DNA from: Hallella mizrahii
GTDB taxonomy: Bacteria; Bacteroidota; Bacteroidia; Bacteroidales; Bacteroidaceae
Direction: 5' to 3'
Length of the DNA stretch: 64,000 nucleotides
NCBI RefSeq assembly: GCF_009695775.1
Contig: NZ_VUNG01000018.1
Coordinates: forward strand, 1-64,000
Shown here: piece after piece, positions 55,037-62,924 of the stretch
How positions within the stretch are numbered: the first letter of the stretch is position 1
Layout of the letters: each line of letters begins with the position of its first letter
Made by a program: the position numbers and the translations under genes
The notes under the pieces: model-generated
Databases searched by the model: none
What the model was told of the DNA's origin: nothing
What the model saw: the letters and a program-made list of their open reading frames with translations, nothing else

Positions 55037-55503
55037 TATTATATCACGGAACAAATGTAGACTTTAATAAGATAGATATCTCAAAGTGTTTACCTTATAA
55101 AGACTTTGGATGTGGCTTCTATCTTACTGATATTCAGAAGCAGGCTAAGCATATGGCCCGACGCAAGTTCGATGCTTTTGGAGGTGGTATGGTAGTCCAA
55201 GAATACTTTTTTGACGATCAGCTTCTTGTCAATGGCAGCCTTGCCGTGTTGAAATTCGACAAAGTCTCTGTAGAGTGGGCTCAATTTATTTATAAGAATC
55301 GTAGCCGTCAATTACATTTTCATCATAGTTATGATGTTGTTATAGGTCCTGTGGCTGATGATGGAGTAGCGTTTCTTATGAGCCAATTCCAACATGGTTA
55401 TATCAATGAGGTAGCTTTTGCTGAACAACTGAAGTATAAGCAACTTAGTAACCAATATTGTTTTTTGACACCAAAGGCAATTAAAACGTTGAAGAGATTA
55501 TGA
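55033..55503 (+). CDS. DUF3990 protein, possible ADP-ribosyltransferase-like toxin
   Basis: A 156-residue protein. The start at 55033 (MILYHGTNVDFNKID) was chosen over the track's 55006 because it overlaps the previous stop and opens with the conserved YHGT. YHGT.....I......DFGCGFYLT is typical of DUF3990 and of ART-fold enzymes that bind NAD. It lies between two DUF3791-like genes with 4-bp overlaps on both sides, a layout fitting a toxin-antitoxin cassette. AT-content is clearly higher than in neighbouring genes, consistent with transfer. Confidence 0.78.
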   Translation: MILYHGTNVDFNKIDISKCLPYKDFGCGFYLTDIQKQAKHMARRKFDAFGGGMVVQEYFFDDQLLVNGSLAVLKFDKVSVEWAQFIYKNRSRQLHFHHSYDVVIGPVADDGVAFLMSQFQHGYINEVAFAEQLKYKQLSNQYCFLTPKAIKTLKRL

Positions 55504-55739
55504 TGACAAAAGATCAAAGATATCACTTCCTTGTGGATAATGCAGTTGACAGTATGAGTGAACAGCTCATAGAGGATTTTCATTTACCTGTTCCAGAAGC
55601 ACTTAACTTTATCTATCAATCTTCTACATTGAAGATCATCCAAGATCCAAGAACACTTCTTTATACAGAGAGTCCAGATTATTTGTATCTCATCTTAAAA
55701 TACGAATACCAAAATGGCAAGTTGCCAGAAACGGCGTAA
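55500..55739 (+). CDS. DUF3791-like small protein 2
   Basis: A 79-residue protein beginning MMTKDQRYHFLVDNAVDSMS and containing LNFIYQSSTLKIIQDPRTLLY and SPDYLYLILKYE, the usual DUF3791 pattern. It overlaps the DUF3990 stop by 4 bp. As a likely antitoxin it would be made with the toxin. Repeat B follows 22 bp later. Confidence 0.75.
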   Translation: MMTKDQRYHFLVDNAVDSMSEQLIEDFHLPVPEALNFIYQSSTLKIIQDPRTLLYTESPDYLYLILKYEYQNGKLPETA

Positions 55740-55761
55740 ATGTCTTTTGATATAATCACAT

Positions 55762-55840
55762 AAGGGGGGCTATGCCGTGCGGCATAGCCCCCCTTATATA
55801 TAATAGGAGTGATCCTTACTTGTTGTTACTTTCCTCTGGA
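55762..55840. repeat. Direct repeat B: native ompA terminator and 3' end
   Basis: The same perfect hairpin (15-bp arms, GTGC loop) followed by the last codons of the ompA-like gene (stop at 55816-55818). It is nearly identical to copy A at 54594-54673. Together the copies bound a 1.1-kb AT-rich insert. Confidence 0.9.
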
Positions 55841-56679
55841 GCCTTGTCGATGAGGTCCATGAACTGGTCGAGCTTCGGTGTGATGATGATCTGGGTGCGG
55901 CGGTTGCGCTGTTTGCCGAGTTCTGTGTCGTTGCTGGCCACAGGGTTGTATTCGCCACGTCCGCCGGCGGTCAGTCGCTTAGGTGCCACACCGAAGTGAT
56001 CAATGAGATACTGAACTACGCTGGAGGCACGCAGAGCACTGAGATCCCAGTTGTTGCGGATGTTCTTCATGGATGGTGCGGCTGTGTTGACAGGCACGTT
56101 GTCGGTGTTGCCCTCGATGAGCACGTCATAGTCCTTGTAGTCTGTGATGATCTTAGCAATTTTGCTCAGCGTCTCCTGGGCACGGTCGTTGATCTCATAG
56201 CTGCCACTCTTGTAGAGCATGTTGTCGGCCAAACTGATATAAACAACACCCTTGAGCACTTGCACGTCGACCTCTTTCATCTCCTCCTTGCTCAGTGAGC
56301 GGGTGAGGTTGTTGGTGAGCACCATATTGAGCGAGTCGCTCTTGCTCTTCACCTCCACGAGATGGCGGATATACTGGTTCGACTCATTGATCTGGTCAAC
56401 GAGCTTTGAGATGTTGATGTTGTTGGCGTTGGCATTGTTGAGACTCTTGTCGAGAGATCCTTGCAGCGAGGCGTAGTCTTTCTTAGCCTGAGCGAGCTGA
56501 TCCTCCAAGGAGCTGACGCGAGCCTGAGAGGCAGCGAGCTTTTCCTTGGCGTCCTGATAGTTGGCGGTCAGTTCACGGTTTTCTGTTTGACAATTCACCA
56601 AGTCTTTCTTGCTGGCGCAGCTGCTGACGAGCATAGTGCTGGCGAGCAGAGCTACAATAGCGATGTTAGTCTTTTTCAT
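55816..56679 (-). CDS. OmpA-family lipoprotein
   Basis: A 287-residue lipoprotein (lipobox MLVSSC). A long coiled coil (about 35-110, NCQTENRELTANYQDAKEKL) is followed by an OmpA peptidoglycan-binding domain (about 150-275, VLIEGNTDNVPV and LSALRASSVVQYLIDHFGV). It tethers the outer membrane to the cell wall. The 3' end and terminator are duplicated 1.17 kb away, flanking the DUF3990 cassette. Confidence 0.9.
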   Translation of the reverse strand: MKKTNIAIVALLASTMLVSSCASKKDLVNCQTENRELTANYQDAKEKLAASQARVSSLEDQLAQAKKDYASLQGSLDKSLNNANANNINISKLVDQINESNQYIRHLVEVKSKSDSLNMVLTNNLTRSLSKEEMKEVDVQVLKGVVYISLADNMLYKSGSYEINDRAQETLSKIAKIITDYKDYDVLIEGNTDNVPVNTAAPSMKNIRNNWDLSALRASSVVQYLIDHFGVAPKRLTAGGRGEYNPVASNDTELGKQRNRRTQIIITPKLDQFMDLIDKAPEESNNK

Positions 56680-56883
56680 GTCTTATCGTTTTTATTTATA
56701 AATGTCGTTTCATATATTGTGTGGCCAGAAATCCTTTGTAATGGGATTATCGTGAAGCCAACTTATTGCAAATATCGTTATTATGACGCAAAAAGGAAAG
56801 GAAAGTTGCATGAGATTAGTTTATTTTAACCACATAAGTGAGCTTTTTAGTTTCTTTTGGTAGGAGATAGCAGGAAAAAGAAA

Positions 56884-56916
56884 TATCCACGCATCAGGAG
56901 CATCGATGCGTGGATA
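56884..56916 (-). terminator. Terminator of the LRR-ppk-GH97-ppx operon
   Basis: TATCCACGCATC pairs perfectly with GATGCGTGGATA across a 9-nt loop. On the minus strand it is followed by TTTCTTTTTCC. It lies 16 bp after the ppx stop. Confidence 0.88.
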
Positions 56917-56932
56917 AAGATTCCGGCTATGC

Positions 56933-57835
56933 TTATGGTTTCACCTTTGCCGTTTTCATGTCGCGGTAGAGTCCGTCGACGATGGAGTCGGCAAGCGAGA
57001 TATTGGGTACCATGATCTCGTCGCATCCGAGTTGCTTGCTCACGTCGAGGAAGATGCGGGCTGCGGGAACGATGACATCGGCACGGTCGTCCTTGAGGTT
57101 GAAAGAGATCATGCGCTCCTCAATGCTCATCGGCTTGAGCATGGAGTAGAGCCGTTGCAGTTCGGTGATGGAGAGCTTCTTGTTTTTGCTTTCTTTGCTG
57201 ATCTTGAACAGCTTGTTGATATTACCACCCGAACCGATGATGCGTATGTCGGGGTATAGCTTGGCATATCCTTGCAGATCAGCCTCCATGGCTTTCCAGG
57301 CTTCAGGAGTGACGCGGTCAGAGAGCAGACGCAGTGTACCTATATTATAGGAGTGGCTATCGGCGAGCGTGCCGTCATGGATGAGCGAGATCTCTGTGCT
57401 GCCACCGCCCACATCGACGTAGGCGAAGTTGCCTTCATTGGAGTCGGTCTTCTCCACAAGGTTGTTGACAAGCAGCAGTGCCTCGTCGGGACCTTTGACC
57501 ACCTCCAAGTCGAGTCCGCTCTCCTTCTTAATCGTCTTGATCACCTTCATACCGTTTTCGGCATCGCGCATGGCCGACGTGGCACAAGCGCGGTAGGCAT
57601 CGACGCGGAAGACCTTCATCAGTTGCTTATAGGCTTTCATCATGTGGATCATCATCTCCTCACGTTCTTTCGACACCTTGCCGAGCGTGAAGACATCCTT
57701 GCCCAAGCGCAGAGGCACGCGCACGAACATCAGTTTGCGCACGCGTTCCAATCCGACAGCCTCGTCGTCGAAGGCCTTGATGAGCAAACGGGCTCCGTTG
57801 GAACCAATATCAATAGCTGCTAATGTACATTTCAT
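56933..57835 (-). CDS. Exopolyphosphatase/GppA-type phosphatase
   Basis: A 300-residue protein of the Ppx/GppA family with the ASKHA-fold motifs AAIDIGSNGARLLI and YVDVGGGSTEISLI. It is the short form, lacking the C-terminal HD-like domain of E. coli Ppx (513 residues). It would remove phosphate from polyphosphate or from pppGpp. It is 38 bp after the GH97 gene in the operon that begins with LRR and ppk genes, so synthesis and breakdown of polyphosphate are encoded together. Confidence 0.88.
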   Translation of the reverse strand: MKCTLAAIDIGSNGARLLIKAFDDEAVGLERVRKLMFVRVPLRLGKDVFTLGKVSKEREEMMIHMMKAYKQLMKVFRVDAYRACATSAMRDAENGMKVIKTIKKESGLDLEVVKGPDEALLLVNNLVEKTDSNEGNFAYVDVGGGSTEISLIHDGTLADSHSYNIGTLRLLSDRVTPEAWKAMEADLQGYAKLYPDIRIIGSGGNINKLFKISKESKNKKLSITELQRLYSMLKPMSIEERMISFNLKDDRADVIVPAARIFLDVSKQLGCDEIMVPNISLADSIVDGLYRDMKTAKVKP

Positions 57836-57873
57836 GTCTTACAGATTTTATGTTTAAACGTTTTATGAATCGT

Positions 57874-59706
57874 TTATTCAATGATCATCACGAAGCCTCC
57901 TCTTGGCGCGCATTTCACTGTGCGCGTGTTAAGAGGCTTGACTTTTTTGAAGCTCAGGCTACCGTCGGTGAGCAATCGGCAGGTGTGCCTGCCTTTCAGT
58001 TGCAAAGAGCTGAGATCCACCGTGAGGCCGAGTTTTTCGTCAGTGCCGTTGATGCCTGCCACATACCAGGTGTGTGCCTTTCGTCTTGCCATCACCACAT
58101 GGTGTGCCGGATAGCCGGTGAGCAGTTTAGTGTCGTCCCATGTAGTAGGCACCGTGCCGAGGAAGTCGCATACTTGCTTGTATTTTTTTTGCAGGAAGCT
58201 CTCGGGCCTATCGGCCAGATGCTGTAGTGCGCTTTCGAAGAGCACAGTCAGAGCCACCTCGTGCGCGTCGGTGGTGATGTGTGGGTGCTGAGAATTAGAG
58301 AAGGCGCAGGGTGTGTAGTCCATGGGTCCCACCACATTGCGTGTGAAGGGCAACGTGGCGTTGTGCCCGGCAGCGCGATTGGTGAGGGTGGCCCTGTTGT
58401 TGTACCATTCGGCTCCGTATACGGCCTCGGTGGAGAGGAGGTTAGGGAATGTGCGTTGCCATCCTCTGGGTAAAGTAGCTCCGTGGAAGTTTACCAGCAG
58501 GTGGTGTCGCGCCGCGTCGTTGAGTAAATCGATGCAGTATCGCATCACAGGCTGTGTGTCGCCTCCAAAGAAGTCTATTTTCACGCCGGCCACGCCCATT
58601 TTCTCGCACCAAGCAAACTCCTTCTCGCGTTTTTCGGGGGCGTTGAGTCTCCACTTCGGCCCCGGTGCGCCATTTACCCATCCACAGCACGAATTGTACC
58701 ACAGCAGTGGCTTCACACCTTTCTCGTGAGCATAGCGCAGGGCATCTTCCACGTTACCGCCATTATCCATCTCGTCCCATTCGGCATCAATGAGTACGTA
58801 TGGCAGATGCATGGTGGCGGCCATGTCGATATATTGCTTCACGATCTGGAAGTCTTTGGAACCATGGTTATGTGCCCAGTATATCCAAGACACCATGCCG
58901 GGGTGTATCCACGTATTGTCGGTGAAGGTGGAGGGTGGGGCAACGTCTGTAACCAGAGTAGACTCCACCACATCGGCGATCGAGCCTATTATCATGACTC
59001 TCCAAGGGCTCATCCATGGTCCGCTTACGAGGCTGTCGTTTTTGTCAGGCACTATGCGGTACAGATTGGGAGCTTGTGTGTTGTAAAGACAAGCGGCACT
59101 ATTATAGTCGTGTATGTCGGCCTCGGTCAGCAATGTCCACACGCCGCTATGTGGGTTGGTCAACACGGGGAAAGCCCACCGTCTGTTGTTGTCCTGACTC
59201 CATCCGTCAGTTGTCTTTGGATAGAATTCCTCATAACTGTCGGTCCACTTCATCATCCACCGTGGCGTGCCTTGGGACAGGTCGAAGGTTGTTTGCTCGC
59301 CACGCATGGTTCCGTGGTTCATGTTTGTGGCGTACCGGAAAGCCAATCCATCGTTGTAGAGTCTCACAATGAGCGTAATACCCAATCCTTGACTCGGGCT
59401 CTTCCCTAAGTTCAGACGATACTCATTAGCCTGATTGGTACAGTGCCGTTTCTTACCAGACAGCATGTAGTAGTCGGCCTTCACTGTGGTTGGTTTCCCC
59501 ACGCCGAGTATGCAGAGGGCTGTGGTGTCGTCGGGTTGTGGCGTAATGCCCAATCTTGTGATGCGTGCCACGGTCACGTTTCCACAGTCAACATTGAGTC
59601 CGTGTGTGGTGGCCAGAACCTTGATTTTTCCATTGGGCGAGGTCATAGTCTGTGCCGGACAGCAAGTTGCCACGAGCAGCAAGGCAAGGCAGAATAGTTT
59701 TTTCAT
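57874..59706 (-). CDS. GH97 glycosidase, retaining-type (possible alpha-galactosidase)
   Basis: A 610-residue secreted enzyme. The start at 59706 gives a signal peptide (LFCLALLLVATCCPAQ); the track ORF extends 111 codons into the ppk gene. N-terminal beta sandwich, barrel and C-terminal domain are as in GH97. It has Asp in GVAGVKIDFFGGD, where SusB has Gly, and NFHGATLPRGWQRTFPN with STEAVYGAEW. This is the pattern of retaining GH97 enzymes, some of which are alpha-galactosidases. It lies oddly between ppk and ppx, and no starch-type operator precedes it. Confidence 0.85.
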   Translation of the reverse strand: MKKLFCLALLLVATCCPAQTMTSPNGKIKVLATTHGLNVDCGNVTVARITRLGITPQPDDTTALCILGVGKPTTVKADYYMLSGKKRHCTNQANEYRLNLGKSPSQGLGITLIVRLYNDGLAFRYATNMNHGTMRGEQTTFDLSQGTPRWMMKWTDSYEEFYPKTTDGWSQDNNRRWAFPVLTNPHSGVWTLLTEADIHDYNSAACLYNTQAPNLYRIVPDKNDSLVSGPWMSPWRVMIIGSIADVVESTLVTDVAPPSTFTDNTWIHPGMVSWIYWAHNHGSKDFQIVKQYIDMAATMHLPYVLIDAEWDEMDNGGNVEDALRYAHEKGVKPLLWYNSCCGWVNGAPGPKWRLNAPEKREKEFAWCEKMGVAGVKIDFFGGDTQPVMRYCIDLLNDAARHHLLVNFHGATLPRGWQRTFPNLLSTEAVYGAEWYNNRATLTNRAAGHNATLPFTRNVVGPMDYTPCAFSNSQHPHITTDAHEVALTVLFESALQHLADRPESFLQKKYKQVCDFLGTVPTTWDDTKLLTGYPAHHVVMARRKAHTWYVAGINGTDEKLGLTVDLSSLQLKGRHTCRLLTDGSLSFKKVKPLNTRTVKCAPRGGFVMIIE

Positions 59707-59863
59707 AGTTTTTTCTTGATTTGATGAAACATGTACAGGCTGCGTTTGCAGCTTTGTTTGCAAATATCGTGAAAAACTACGACATGTGCAAGGCATTGCC
59801 CTTGTTATTGTCTTGAAGCTGCTTTTTTTAGTGGACATCGTTTGTCGATGCACTTTATTGATC

Positions 59864-61915
59864 CTACTGCTCGTTGCCGTTGTGCTGCAGGTAGTATTTG
59901 TAGAGTTCTTCCTGGCTGCGGAAGAGTTCACCCTGTTGCAGTTGGTCGGTACCCTTTCCGTCGACGAGTCGTCCGTTGGTTGTGTCACGTAGTCCGTATT
60001 CCACCGTGCGTCGCAGATCTTCTTTGAGATCCTCGTCATAGACCGGTGTCATCACCTCGATGCGACTGAGCAGGTTGCGTGGCATCCAGTCGGCCGAGCC
60101 GAGGAAGTATTTGTTCTTTCCTCCATTGCAGAAGATGAGGATGCGGCTGTGCTCAAGGTACCGGTCGATGATGCCTACGATATGGATATTGTCCGACACA
60201 CCCGGTATGCCCGGCACGAGCGAGCAGTTGCCACGCAGCACAATGTCGACCTTCACACCGGCTTGCGAAGCCTGATAGATTTTTGCCACCACGTCGGAAT
60301 CGGTGATATGGTTGATCTTGATTTTTGCCCAAGCCTCTTTGCCCTCTTTAGCGTTCTTGATCTCTGTGTCGAACATGTGTAGGATACGGTTCTTCATAGC
60401 GTTGGGTGAGACGAGCAGCTGACTAAAGCGTACCTGCTGGAACGGTCGGTCGATGAACTGGAAGACCTTTGCCACCTCTGAGACTATTGACGGCCGGGCC
60501 GTCATCATCAGATAGTCGGTATACACCTTGGCATTGCCTTCATGGAAGTTGCCGGTACCCACGCAGGCAATGTCGCCTTTCTTGCTGCTGATATAGAGGA
60601 GTTTGGAATGGATCTTCAGTCCCTCCACGCCGAAGATGACATTTACGCCTTCCTCTTGCATGCGCTTGCTCCACTTGATGTTGCTCTCCTCGTCGAAGCG
60701 GGCGAGCAACTCCACCACGGCTGTCACCTTCTTGCCGTTGCGGGCTGCGCAGATGAGTGCCTTGACGACCTTGGAGTCCTTGGCCAGCCGATAGAGCGTG
60801 GTTTTGATTTCTTTGACCTCTGGCTTCAGTGCCGCCTCACGCAGCACACGGATGTAAGCGTCGAAGCTGTGGTAGGGGACATGGATAAACCGGTCTTTCT
60901 CACGGATGAGATCCAAAATGCTTTGCTCAGAAAGAAACTCCGGTTTCATCAGATGCTTCCATTTAGGATATTTCAGTTCGTCGTGTCCACAGTCGGGGAA
61001 CTTCATCAGATCCTTATGGTTTTGATAGCGTCCGCTGGCCAGCGAGGTGTCGAGTTCGCGGATGTCAAGGCGCTCAAGAATCTTTTTCTGCATGCTCTGT
61101 GGCATGTCGCGGTCGTAGAGCACGCGGATAGGTTCACCGCGTTTGCGACTGTCCACGCCGATGGCGATACGCTCCATAGTACCGTAGTCGGCATCGTTGT
61201 CTACCTCCATCTCGGCATCTTTGGTGAACTTAAAGCTGTAGGCGCGGAAGTAGCTCGGCCTGAGTCCGATGAAGATAAATGGCAGGCAGAATCGGATGAC
61301 GTCGTCGAGATACATGATGTTGTCGTATCCGTCGGAAGCCGGTATCTTAATGAAGCGTCCAAAAGTCTTGTCGGGCACCTTGATGATGGCATATTTCGAG
61401 CGTGCATCTTTGATGATGGTTTTCTCTACGATCAGATAGATGCGGTTGTCTTCCAAGGTGCTCAGATCCTTGATTTCGCTGAGCCAGATAGGGTTTGTCG
61501 AACCGTTGAGTTTGTCGTAGTAGAAATTCTCAAGCCATTTCTTCTGTTCGTCGTTGAGCTGCGTCTCGTTGACCATTCTGACCTTGTGGAGTTCCAGCTC
61601 GCGGAACACCTGTCGTGTGGCTTCGGTGTATTCCTTGCTGTAGCTCTCGTTGAGCAGGTTGATGGTCTTGATCGTGCGCTTCACGTCCTGCTTGGTGTGC
61701 TTATCCACGTCGTCGCTGGCCAAGATGCGGTTGAGTGAGGCCACACGCACACGGAAGAACTCGTCGAGGTTGTTGGAGTAAATGCCCAGGAATGAAAGCC
61801 GCTCCAGCAATGGCACGTATTCTTTCTTGGCTTCCTGCAGGATGCGGTGGTTGAAATACATCCAGCTCACGTCGCGTTTGACGTAGAGGTTCTTGAGTCT
61901 GTCTTCCTTTGTCAT
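59864..61915 (-). CDS. Polyphosphate kinase 1
   Basis: A 683-residue enzyme that makes polyphosphate from ATP. All PPK1 parts are visible: an N-terminal helical region with RDVSWMYFNHRIL, a central head domain, and the phospholipase-D-like C-terminal domains with the phospho-accepting His in GLKIHSKLL and GTGNFHEGNAKVYTDY. The gene is 45 bp after the LRR gene and about 160 bp before the GH97 gene. A Pho-box-like array precedes the LRR gene, so phosphate shortage may induce the whole operon. Confidence 0.95.
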   Translation of the reverse strand: MTKEDRLKNLYVKRDVSWMYFNHRILQEAKKEYVPLLERLSFLGIYSNNLDEFFRVRVASLNRILASDDVDKHTKQDVKRTIKTINLLNESYSKEYTEATRQVFRELELHKVRMVNETQLNDEQKKWLENFYYDKLNGSTNPIWLSEIKDLSTLEDNRIYLIVEKTIIKDARSKYAIIKVPDKTFGRFIKIPASDGYDNIMYLDDVIRFCLPFIFIGLRPSYFRAYSFKFTKDAEMEVDNDADYGTMERIAIGVDSRKRGEPIRVLYDRDMPQSMQKKILERLDIRELDTSLASGRYQNHKDLMKFPDCGHDELKYPKWKHLMKPEFLSEQSILDLIREKDRFIHVPYHSFDAYIRVLREAALKPEVKEIKTTLYRLAKDSKVVKALICAARNGKKVTAVVELLARFDEESNIKWSKRMQEEGVNVIFGVEGLKIHSKLLYISSKKGDIACVGTGNFHEGNAKVYTDYLMMTARPSIVSEVAKVFQFIDRPFQQVRFSQLLVSPNAMKNRILHMFDTEIKNAKEGKEAWAKIKINHITDSDVVAKIYQASQAGVKVDIVLRGNCSLVPGIPGVSDNIHIVGIIDRYLEHSRILIFCNGGKNKYFLGSADWMPRNLLSRIEVMTPVYDEDLKEDLRRTVEYGLRDTTNGRLVDGKGTDQLQQGELFRSQEELYKYYLQHNGNEQ

Positions 61916-61960
61916 GGTGCTATGTTGTTTGATGCTTGTTGAGGCTGAGATAAGTTTATT

Positions 61961-62725
61961 TCATTCGGCCGGTTTGGTGTTGGAAGTAGAGGTCATTGGC
62001 TTGTCAGCCATTCCGCCTTCTTTTTTCTTTTTGTCTTTCTTTTCTGCTTTTTGGTCGTTTTTCTTATTGTCTTTCTTGTCGGCCTTATCGTTCTTCTTAG
62101 CAGTTTTTTCTTCTTTCTTGTCTTTCTTGTCTTTCTTTTTCTCCTCTTTTATCTTCTTGCTTTTGTCTTCGTTGTGGCCTACAACCAAGTAGTTGATGTC
62201 GCCGTCGTTGAGGTGCAGAGCCTTTCGCAGAGCTTTGACCATATCGTCGGGAACAGAGATGTCGTGCAGCTCATCGCAGGAGTCGAAAGCCTTGCGGCTA
62301 ACCTTCTTAGGCGCACCCTCAAAGACCACACGTTTGAGCCGGTCGCAATCACTGAAAGCATACGGTTCTACTGTTTCCACCGAAGCGGGGAGCACGATCT
62401 CTTCCAAAGCATCACAGTCGGCAAAGGCCTCGCGGGCGATGTCCTTCAGTCCCTTGGGGAGACTCACTTTCTTCAGATGTTTCTTGCGAGCGAAAGCCAT
62501 CTCGCCGATTGTCTGCACGGTAGCCGGTACGCTGACCTCCTCACGGTCACCGCGTGAATAGACCAGTTGGGTGTGGTCGGTGTTGTAGACACCTTCCTCG
62601 TCAAAGGCGAAGTCCTCGCTGTCCAGCTTCTGCAATGCCAGTGTCAGGACAGCAGTCTCAAGTTTGCCGCCTTTCTTAGACATCTTTGTAATTCTCTCCA
62701 GTAACTCTTTCTTATTTGCTTTCAT
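61961..62725 (-). CDS. Leucine-rich (BspA-type) protein with a Lys-rich tail, PPK1 operon
   Basis: A 254-residue protein; start at 62725 (MKANKKELL) as the track ORF begins in the promoter. Residues about 55-175 hold LRR_5/BspA repeats (VPATVQTIGEMAFARKKHLK and SLPKGLKDIAREAFADCDAL). There is no signal peptide, so it is cytoplasmic, unlike most BspA proteins. Residues about 187-236 are nearly all Lys, Asp, Glu and Asn (KKIKEEKKKDKKDKKEEKTA). It is first in the operon with ppk and follows a Pho-box-like array. The tail may bind or be modified by polyphosphate; this is inference only. Confidence 0.82.
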   Translation of the reverse strand: MKANKKELLERITKMSKKGGKLETAVLTLALQKLDSEDFAFDEEGVYNTDHTQLVYSRGDREEVSVPATVQTIGEMAFARKKHLKKVSLPKGLKDIAREAFADCDALEEIVLPASVETVEPYAFSDCDRLKRVVFEGAPKKVSRKAFDSCDELHDISVPDDMVKALRKALHLNDGDINYLVVGHNEDKSKKIKEEKKKDKKDKKEEKTAKKNDKADKKDNKKNDQKAEKKDKKKKEGGMADKPMTSTSNTKPAE

Positions 62726-62763
62726 ATGATTGTAAGTTGATATGCTCGTTTCCTTTCTGCTTG

Positions 62764-62832
62764 CAAAATTACCAATTATCTCTAACACATATTGTTCATA
62801 TCTGTTACAATGATATTACGAAACTGTTTCAA
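62764..62832 (-). promoter_or_regulatory. Pho-box-like array and promoter of the LRR-ppk operon
   Basis: The minus-strand 7-mers TTGAAAC, TCGTAAT, TTGTAAC, ATGAACA and GTGTTAG start every 11 bp. The last starts 17 nt before the -7 box TAATTTTG (plus 62764-62771). It is divergent from the porin array. Confidence 0.75.
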
Positions 62833-62838
62833 TGGCTA

Positions 62839-62896
62839 TTGTCACGTCTTTGTAACATCTGTGTCACCTTTTCTAAACATGACAAGAGTAACTTTG
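62839..62896 (+). promoter_or_regulatory. Pho-box-like array and promoter of the porin gene
   Basis: The 7-mers TTGTCAC (62839), TTGTAAC (62850), GTGTCAC (62861) and TCTAAAC (62872) are on an exact 11-bp pitch. The last starts 17 nt before the -7 box TAACTTTG (62889-62896). It resembles the enterobacterial Pho box (CTGTCAT units with 4-bp spacers). Confidence 0.82.
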
Positions 62897-62924
62897 CGGT
62901 CGTAAACACAAGGATGAAACATAT

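Noticed and set aside
57845-57865. TTTAAACGTTTTA upstream of ppx as a LacI-type operator
   Set aside because: It lacks the GC-flanked GCAAnCG core, has no -7 box 54 bp away and lies within an operon gap of 38 bp.
59728-59766. GCGTTTGCAG / GTTTGCAAA before the second GH97 gene as LacI sites
   Set aside because: Only half-sites; no symmetric partner and no 54-bp spacing to a -7 box.
59707-60039. N-terminal extension of the second GH97 ORF
   Set aside because: It overlaps the 3' end of ppk in another frame and lacks signal-peptide features; the start at 59706 fits better.
60542-61738. 398-codon plus-strand ORF
   Set aside because: Antisense to ppk; shadow.
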